From: Phycisphaerales bacterium | GTDB taxonomy: Bacteria > Planctomycetota > Phycisphaerae > Phycisphaerales > SM1A02 | Reading direction: 5' to 3' | DNA: 40,255 nucleotides | NCBI GenBank assembly: GCA_022446795.1 | Contig: JAKVBX010000019.1 | Span: 1-40,255, forward strand | Shown: positions 34,560 through 40,255 of the stretch, one piece after another | Layout: every line of letters begins with the position of its first letter | Position numbering within the stretch: position 1 is the stretch's first letter | Program-made: the position numbers and the translations under genes | Notes under the pieces: generated by a model | Told to the model about the DNA's origin: nothing | Databases searched by the model: none | Seen by the model: the letters and a program-made list of their open reading frames with translations, nothing else

Positions 34560-36290
34560 CTAGGCGCACCAGCCCCAGTTCTCCAGGACGGTCAACAAGT
34601 CGGCGATTCCCACGACACCGTCTCCATCGACATCCTCGGGACAGCCCCCGCAGGCGCCCCAGGAATTGATGACCGCGAGCAGATCGTCGATACCGATGAA
34701 GGCGTCAGCATCGACGTCCCCCGGGCAATCCGAGCATTCCGCCGCAATGGTGTTCGGTGCGAATTCGATGAATGGACCGACGATCTGGTCGGGATCATTG
34801 CCGCAGACGGTACTGCCGCCGATCTGCAACTCACCCGGGGCCTCGATATGAAATCCGCCGCCACCAGCCACGGCACCATTGATGCGAATGTCCGAACCCG
34901 AGACCGTGACATCACATTCCCGGCAGGCCATGCCGCCACCCTTGGTCGCGGTATTGGACTGGAAGTCGGCGTAGAAGAAGTACTGGCCGCCACGAACGGC
35001 ATGCACCGCGCCGCCATCGCCGCCAGCCGCATTCTGACCGGCCTGCCACACCTGGAAACTCCCGCCGGAGTCGATCATCGACAGGGCGGCGCCATGGCGA
35101 CCGGACGTGTTGCCCAGGAAGGCACACTGGTTCGAATTGAACGAGGTCCATTCCGCATGGATGCCACCGCCATCGAGGATGGCATGATTGTCCGTGAACA
35201 CCGTGAAGTGCATGTCGAATTCCGAGATGCCCGTGATCATCAGGCCGCCACCGGTCTCGGCCGAGTTCCCGGTCAGGCTCGATGACCTCAAGGTCGACCC
35301 GAGTTCCAGGTCCAGCCCGCAGAACGCACCTCCACGCCCGGAAGCCGTGTTGTTCTTGAAGTCACATTCCACCATGGTCACCAGCGAGTACTCGTGCATG
35401 AAGCCGCCACCCTCGCCAGCGCCACTGTCGAGAATGGCGCAGTTCCGATAGTGATGCTCACCGTAGTAGGCCAACGCACTGCCCCCGGCCGTCTCGGCCC
35501 CATTGCCCTCGAAGACGCTGTTGGACACGTTGATCGAACACCGGTACGACCAGATTCCGCCGGCCGCCCACGCGGTATTGCTCTTGAACGCGATGTCATT
35601 CATCTCGATGGACGACCAGATGGCATAGACGGCACCGCCGCTGCCCTGGTCCATCGCGTTGTTGCCAGCCTCGTTGTTCTCGATGAGGCTCTTCTTCGCC
35701 TCAAGATGCCCCCACTCGTGGTAGATCGCGCCGCCGGTCGACCAGGCGTAGTTGTCGCGGAAGTCGCAGTCATCCACGGAGGCATTGCCATTGACGAACA
35801 GCCCGCCACCACTGGATGCCACGTTGTTGTCGAACTGGCACCAGTGAAAGACCGGGTTCCCCGAGGACACATAGGCCCCGCCACCGAAGCTCGCGAAGCA
35901 GTTCCGAACGACGCAGCTGCGGAACGTCGGCGAGGCCGCATTGACGTGTATTCCGCCACCCATGACGTCATCGCCACCATCAAGCGTGAAGCCTTCCAGC
36001 ACGGTGGCCGAAGTCTCACCGGACGTCGCGGTCACCACCGAGCCCAGGCCGCCAGCCTGGATCGTCGTAAGTGCCGCACCTGACTCCGATTTGACATGGA
36101 TCGCCTTGCCCATGAAGTCGATCCGCTCCGGGTAGTCCCCGGCCGAGACCAGGATGAGATCCCCAGCCACGGCCACGTTGATCGCATCCTGGATCGTGGG
36201 CTGATCGGCCGGTACGGCGATGGTGGCCGCCCAGGACGGACCCGCAAGGAGGCTGAGAAGCAAGACCTGGAAGAGACGGTTCTGACGCAT
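34560..36290 (-). CDS. Secreted right-handed beta-helix protein with C-terminal dockerin (larger paralogue)
   Basis: A 576-residue exported protein. ATG at 36290 has GAGGG 9 bases upstream and begins a signal peptide ([16 protein letters not shown]). Residues about 23-515 are parallel beta-helix repeats with frequent GGGI/GGAI and FxxN motifs ([26 protein letters not shown]), much like chlamydial Pmp repeats but without an autotransporter barrel. The last 55 residues (34563-34727) are a Cys-bracketed EF-hand pair ending in WGWCA. The N-terminal region is clearly similar to the protein at 4422-5384. No catalytic residues can be assigned. A promoter with an embedded inverted repeat lies just upstream. 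Confidence 0.91.
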   Translation of the reverse strand: MRQNRLFQVLLLSLLAGPSWAATIAVPADQPTIQDAINVAVAGDLILVSAGDYPERIDFMGKAIHVKSESGAALTTIQAGGLGSVVTATSGETSATVLEGFTLDGGDDVMGGGIHVNAASPTFRSCVVRNCFASFGGGAYVSSGNPVFHWCQFDNNVASSGGGLFVNGNASVDDCDFRDNYAWSTGGAIYHEWGHLEAKKSLIENNEAGNNAMDQGSGGAVYAIWSSIEMNDIAFKSNTAWAAGGIWSYRCSINVSNSVFEGNGAETAGGSALAYYGEHHYRNCAILDSGAGEGGGFMHEYSLVTMVECDFKNNTASGRGGAFCGLDLELGSTLRSSSLTGNSAETGGGLMITGISEFDMHFTVFTDNHAILDGGGIHAEWTSFNSNQCAFLGNTSGRHGAALSMIDSGGSFQVWQAGQNAAGGDGGAVHAVRGGQYFFYADFQSNTATKGGGMACRECDVTVSGSDIRINGAVAGGGGFHIEAPGELQIGGSTVCGNDPDQIVGPFIEFAPNTIAAECSDCPGDVDADAFIGIDDLLAVINSWGACGGCPEDVDGDGVVGIADLLTVLENWGWCA

Positions 36291-36312
36291 GGATGAGACC
36301 CTCGCTGATTGC

Positions 36313-36340
36313 ATTCTGACCATGACGGTCAGCCATTCAA
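36313..36340 (-). promoter_or_regulatory. Promoter of the large beta-helix gene with embedded operator-like repeat
   Basis: On the minus strand TTGAAT (36340-36335), a 16-base spacer and CAGAAT (36318-36313) make a fair sigma-70-type promoter, with transcription starting about 16 bases before the ATG. The spacer is largely an inverted repeat, CTGACC-N5-GGTCAG (36316-36332), a possible repressor site. Confidence 0.45.
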
Positions 36341-36380
36341 GCCCGAATAGGCCCCGTCCCCGCAATTGTGTGCCATTCAT

Positions 36381-36419
36381 TACAATCCGGCCCCAGAAAG
36401 GACCTCTTTCTTCAGGTCC
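36381..36419 (+). promoter_or_regulatory. Candidate -10 and leader inverted repeat of pntA
   Basis: TACAAT at 36381-36386 could be a -10, without a good -35. It is followed by GGACCT-N8-AGGTCC (36400-36419), a 6-bp inverted repeat in the leader 40 bases before the pntA start codon, which could be an operator or an mRNA hairpin. Confidence 0.35.
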
Positions 36420-36459
36420 ATCCACCATCCCTGAACCTGACCAGGACACGGCCCCAGCG

Positions 36460-38016
36460 ATGAAAGTCGGCATTCCCCGCGAAGTTGACCCGCTGGAACG
36501 CCGTGTCGCGGCCGTCCCTCAGAGCATTCGGAAATTGCGCGACATGGGATTCGAGATCCTGGTCGAGCGATCCGCTGGCCAGGGGGCCGAGTTCACTGAT
36601 GACCAGTACACCGAGGTTGGCGCCACGATCGTCAATGACACGGCCATCTGGTCCGAGTCCGACCTGATCATCAAGGTCAAGCCACCAACGCCCGATGAGG
36701 TCGCGATGATGCAGGAAGGCACCTGCATCGTCTCCTTCATCCAGCCTGCCGACAACACGGAACTCCTCGAAGCGCTCGCCGCCAAGAAGGCAACGGTAAT
36801 CGGGATGGACTGCGTCCCCCGCATCACCAGGGCGCAGAAGATGGACGCCTTGAGTGCCATGGCGGGAGTCGCCGGATACCGAGCCGTCATCGAGGCCGCT
36901 CACGCCTACCCGCGCTACTTTGCCGGACAGATGACCGCGGCGGGACGCGTCGATCCCGCCAAGATCCTCATCATCGGCGGTGGCGTCGCCGGGCTGGCAG
37001 CCCTGGGAACGGCTCGCGGACTGGGCGCGATCGTCCGCGCCTTCGATACGCGCCTGGCCGTGAAGGAACAGGTGGAGAGCCTGGGCGGCGAATTCCTGGA
37101 ACTGGACTTCGAGGAATCCGGCGAAGGCGAAGGCGGATACGCCAAGGTCATGAGTGATGCCTTCCTGGAAGCCGAGATGGCGCTGTTCGCACAGCAGGCC
37201 ATCGACGTGGACATCATCATCACCACCGCGATCATTCCCGGCCGGGAAGCGCCAACGCTGATCACCGCCGGAATGGTCGAGAGCATGAAGGAAGGCTCGG
37301 TCATCGTCGATGTCGCCGCCGAGAAGGGCGGCAACTGCGCCCTGACGGTGGCCAACGAGAAGATCGTCCACCATGGCGTCACGGTCATCGGCTACACGGA
37401 TCTCGTCAGCCGCATGTCCATCCTGTCGAGTCGTCTCTACGCCAGCACCCTGATCAAGATGATCGAGGAAATGGGTGGCGCCGAGGACTTCACGATCGAT
37501 CGCGAGAACGATGTCGTCCGCGGGGCGCTGGTCATGGAGCAAGGTGAGATCACCTGGCCTCCGCCGCGTGTCGAGGAGGTCAAGCCACCCCCCTACGCCA
37601 AGGATTACGGCTCGCGGCCCATGCCCGACAGTGAGGCGGACGAGGCCGCGGCCCGGGAGGCCGCCGCTACCGGTGGAATGTGGAAAGCCCTCGGTCTCAT
37701 CGGGGCCATCCTGCTGGCCCTTGTCATCGGCTTCTGGGCGCCCATGTCCTTCGTCGAGCACTTCACCGTGTTCGTCCTGGCCTGCTTCATCGGCTGGCAG
37801 GTGGTCTGGAATGTCTCGCCGGCCCTGCACACGCCCCTGATGAGCGTAACCAATGCCATCAGCGGCATCATCATCCTCGGGGGCATGCTGCACCTGTCGA
37901 CCACGGCCACGACGGCGGCCATCGTCTTTGGCGCTTTCGCCGTGTTCTTTGCCACGATCAATATCTCCGGCGGCTTCCTCGTGACCCGCCGAATGCTTGC
38001 GATGTTCAGGAAGTAG
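36460..38016 (+). CDS. pntA: NAD(P) transhydrogenase alpha subunit PntA
   Basis: A 518-residue subunit, like the 510 of E. coli PntA, so the NAD-binding domain and membrane part are fused in one chain rather than split. The N-terminus ([20 protein letters not shown]) and the NAD-binding [18 protein letters not shown] are clear, as are [10 protein letters not shown] and YTDLVSRM from the domain I site. A linker rich in Pro and Glu (about 395-435) leads to membrane segments from residue 408 onward ([20 protein letters not shown], then [15 protein letters not shown]). With PntB it couples proton entry to NADPH formation from NADH. ATG at 36460 has only a weak ribosome site. The pntB gene follows directly. 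Confidence 0.96.
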   Translation: MKVGIPREVDPLERRVAAVPQSIRKLRDMGFEILVERSAGQGAEFTDDQYTEVGATIVNDTAIWSESDLIIKVKPPTPDEVAMMQEGTCIVSFIQPADNTELLEALAAKKATVIGMDCVPRITRAQKMDALSAMAGVAGYRAVIEAAHAYPRYFAGQMTAAGRVDPAKILIIGGGVAGLAALGTARGLGAIVRAFDTRLAVKEQVESLGGEFLELDFEESGEGEGGYAKVMSDAFLEAEMALFAQQAIDVDIIITTAIIPGREAPTLITAGMVESMKEGSVIVDVAAEKGGNCALTVANEKIVHHGVTVIGYTDLVSRMSILSSRLYASTLIKMIEEMGGAEDFTIDRENDVVRGALVMEQGEITWPPPRVEEVKPPPYAKDYGSRPMPDSEADEAAAREAAATGGMWKALGLIGAILLALVIGFWAPMSFVEHFTVFVLACFIGWQVVWNVSPALHTPLMSVTNAISGIIILGGMLHLSTTATTAAIVFGAFAVFFATINISGGFLVTRRMLAMFRK

Positions 38017-38023
38017 CCCGGTG

Positions 38024-39499
38024 ATGTACGACGCCGACAACCTGGCTACCGCAGGCACACCAACGATGTCGTTGGCCGAAGCCGCTGCCGCCGCTGGTGG
38101 AGACAGCTTCGTGACCATCGCCTATCTCGTCGCCGCCGTCCTGTTCATCATGAGCCTGGGCGGTCTCTCCAAGCAGGAGACGGCCGGCCGAGGCAACATG
38201 TACGGCATCGTCGGCATGATCCTCGCGCTGGGTGTGGCCATCTTCAGTGCCGAGGTCAATCGGTACGGCATCCTGGCCATCGCCATGATCCCGGCCCTGA
38301 TCGGCGGAAGCTGGCTGGCGGTGCGGGTCAAGATGACCGAGATGCCGCAGTTGGTCGCCCTGCTGCATTCCTTCGTCGGCATCGCCGCCGTTCTCGTGGG
38401 CTTTGCAAGCTTCCTCGATCCCCATGGCGGGATGACGCCGGCGGAACTCACCGTTCACCAGATCGAGGTCTACATCGGCATCTGCATCGGCGCGATCACC
38501 TTCACCGGTTCGGTCATCGCCTGCCTGAAGCTGCATGGTGCCCTCTCGGGCAAACCGTTGATGCTGCCCGCGAGGCACCTGCTCAACCTGGTCGGCCTGG
38601 TCATCACCGTTCTGCTGGGAATCTGGTTCCTCTCGTCCGAGGCCACATCGACCGGCGTTGTCCTGCTCGTGATCGCGACGATTCTCACGGGAGTCCTTGG
38701 CGCCCACCTCGTCGCGGCCATCGGCGGAGCCGACATGCCCGTCGTGGTGTCGATGCTCAACTCCTACTCAGGCTGGGCCGCAGCTGCCGCAGGATTCATG
38801 CTGGGCAACGATCTGCTGATCATCACAGGTGCACTGGTTGGAAGCAGCGGCGCCATCCTGTCGTACATCATGTGCCGCGGGATGAACCGATCCTTCGTCA
38901 GCGTGATCCTGGGTGGATTCGGAACCGCCGAGGGCACGGTGTCCGTGGCCACTGAAGGCGCACAGGGCGATGTGATCAAGATCTCGGCAGATGACACCGC
39001 TGATGAAATGCGATCCGCCCGCAGCGTCGTGATCGTGCCCGGGTACGGCATGGCCGTCGCCCAGGCCCAGCATGCCCTGGCCGAGGTCACCCGCAAGCTC
39101 CGCGATGCGGACATCACGGTCCGCTTTGCCATCCATCCCGTCGCCGGCCGCCTGCCTGGACACATGAACGTGCTGCTGGCGGAAGCGGGCATCCCCTACG
39201 ACATCGTGCTGGAGATGGACGAGATCAACGATGACCTCCCGAATACCGACCTCGTGCTGGTCATCGGTGCCAACGACATCGTGAATCCCGATGCCGAGGA
39301 CAACCCCAACAGTCCCATCGCCGGCATGCCGGTGCTCCAGGTCTGGAAGAGCCGCATGGTCGTGGTCATGAAGCGGAGCATGGCCACCGGGTACGCCGGC
39401 GTCGAGAACCCGCTGTTCTTCAAGGAGAACACGCGGATGCTCTTCGGCGATGCCCGCGACAATACCGATGCCATGCTGGGCGGCCTTCGCGGCAGCTGA
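38024..39499 (+). CDS. pntB: NAD(P) transhydrogenase beta subunit PntB
   Basis: A 491-residue subunit, somewhat longer than the 462 of E. coli PntB because of an extra N-terminal stretch of about 35 residues. Membrane helices run from residue 28 to about 275. The C-terminal NADP-binding domain III has [33 protein letters not shown] and [16 protein letters not shown], all diagnostic. ATG at 38024 is 7 bases after the pntA stop, with AGGAAG overlapping that stop region; GTG at 38021 is possible. A small hairpin, CGGCAG-N5-CTGCCG (39490-39506), spans the stop codon but lacks a T tract. Confidence 0.96.
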   Translation: MYDADNLATAGTPTMSLAEAAAAAGGDSFVTIAYLVAAVLFIMSLGGLSKQETAGRGNMYGIVGMILALGVAIFSAEVNRYGILAIAMIPALIGGSWLAVRVKMTEMPQLVALLHSFVGIAAVLVGFASFLDPHGGMTPAELTVHQIEVYIGICIGAITFTGSVIACLKLHGALSGKPLMLPARHLLNLVGLVITVLLGIWFLSSEATSTGVVLLVIATILTGVLGAHLVAAIGGADMPVVVSMLNSYSGWAAAAAGFMLGNDLLIITGALVGSSGAILSYIMCRGMNRSFVSVILGGFGTAEGTVSVATEGAQGDVIKISADDTADEMRSARSVVIVPGYGMAVAQAQHALAEVTRKLRDADITVRFAIHPVAGRLPGHMNVLLAEAGIPYDIVLEMDEINDDLPNTDLVLVIGANDIVNPDAEDNPNSPIAGMPVLQVWKSRMVVVMKRSMATGYAGVENPLFFKENTRMLFGDARDNTDAMLGGLRGS

Positions 39500-39656
39500 G
39501 CTGCCGACGGGATCCACGGCGAGCCCGACCCCCGGGACCCAGCCCCACAAAAGTGAATTCCAGTGTTCTTTTGAGGAACAGCATGCCTCCCGGCAGCGGA
39601 AGGTGGGGATATCTCGCTCGGCTTCCGCACACCATCCATGAACAGGAGGAGAGTTC

Positions 39657-40255
39657 ATGATTCGCGCCCTGCTGCCGGCTGTTGCCCTCGTGATCACCCC
39701 CGTCGCCCAGGCGGAGCATTTCCAGGTCGGCCCCCTGCCCGCCGATGCCCTGGAGAACTTCGATCAGTTCTTCACCAAGCACGTGGATGTCCTGGGACTC
39801 CATGTCTATGCCTCGGCCTCGACCCCCAACAGCAAGGTGCTCCACGCGGCCAATATCCTGGCCCAGTGGATCGACAACGACGGGGATGGCCAGCCCGATG
39901 ACAGCCTGGTCCACGAAAAGCTGGTGTCCCTCCACTCCTCGATGATCATGTGGAACACCGAGAACCAGTTCGAGAACTCCGGTTTCGAAGAGACCATTCC
40001 CGACAGCGTCTTCGACTCCACCGTGTTGCAACTGCTCTTCGGCTATGAAACGAACCCGGGCTACCCCGCCAACCAGGAGTTCGACGCCAGCCTTGAGGAA
40101 TGCCTGCACCTGGTCACGTGGGGCGGCTACTCACGGGTCTACCCGTCGGTCTTCGGCGAATTCCAAGGCAGCCAGATCGCCAACGCGATGGATACCAATA
40201 TCGCCAACGGCTATTACCACTACGACGATCCCACGTGCGACTACGAATGCCTGGT
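39657..40255 (+). CDS. Secreted protein of unknown function, cut by the window edge
   Basis: The frame is open for 199 codons to the end of the window. AGGAGG lies 7 bases before ATG at 39657. Residues 1-19 are a signal peptide (LLPAVALVITPVAQA). The rest is acidic and aromatic. WIDNDGDGQPDD (about residues 72-83) looks like a calcium-binding DxDGDG loop, and the later FGEFQGSQIANAMDTNIANG and YYHYDDPTCDYECL regions contain Cys and aromatic residues. I do not recognise the family. Given the neighbours it may be another surface protein and may carry a dockerin beyond the edge, but that is not visible. Confidence 0.8.
   Translation, partial: MIRALLPAVALVITPVAQAEHFQVGPLPADALENFDQFFTKHVDVLGLHVYASASTPNSKVLHAANILAQWIDNDGDGQPDDSLVHEKLVSLHSSMIMWNTENQFENSGFEETIPDSVFDSTVLQLLFGYETNPGYPANQEFDASLEECLHLVTWGGYSRVYPSVFGEFQGSQIANAMDTNIANGYYHYDDPTCDYECL

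Noticed and set aside
36412-38118. Long minus-strand frame opposite pntA
   Set aside because: pntA is certain from its NAD-binding motifs and neighbour pntB; the antisense frame has no recognisable features.

Overview
The window looks like a chromosomal segment of a marine planctomycete, probably near the Phycisphaerae. The inference rests on high G+C, several secreted proteins ending in a pair of EF-hand (dockerin type I-like) repeats, ThuA and DUF1080 (3-keto-disaccharide hydrolase) enzymes with Gfo/Idh/MocA oxidoreductases, and a regulator pairing an excisionase-type helix-turn-helix with a receiver domain. No tRNA, rRNA, CRISPR array, insertion sequence or phage gene was seen. I support 34 genes; two run off the window (1-1110 on the minus strand and 39657-40255 on the plus strand).

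Layout. 1-5384: secreted proteins (a beta-lactamase-fold serine hydrolase cut by the edge, a gingipain-like C25 protease, a right-handed beta-helix protein). 5381-10525: a three-gene sugar operon (isomerase, oxidoreductase, ThuA-DUF1080 protein) divergent from a xylulokinase-like kinase. 10527-13725: a tightly coupled operon of an amino acid permease, a small sulfotransferase and a class IV aminotransferase-like protein whose Schiff-base lysine position reads histidine; this is the best candidate for an undescribed system. 13763-17592: housekeeping genes (FMN reductase, SufE, molybdopterin adenylyltransferase, RidA-like protein, TypA). 17662-21631: an M60-like metallopeptidase and a dockerin-bearing subtilisin. 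21765-25759: a heterodimeric ABC exporter and a glycine-zipper lipoprotein. 25836-30084: EamA transporter, glycerol dehydrogenase, DUF4870 protein, esterase, a 43-residue membrane protein and a superoxide dismutase with an unusual cysteine cluster. 30164-30781: the atypical response regulator. 31195-36290: four secreted proteins, three with dockerins. 36460-39499: pntA and pntB. 39657 to the end: an unrecognised secreted protein.

How it fits together. Six exported proteins share a C-terminal EF-hand pair with a cysteine at each end, and one of them also has a body that could be cohesin-like, so a common surface-attachment or assembly device is plausible. The sugar enzymes fit oxidation and cleavage of glycosides through keto-sugar intermediates. 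Most genes are packed in short operons with 1-4 base overlaps, and the tail-to-tail gene pairs nearly touch. Functions are read from motifs by eye; no database search was possible.
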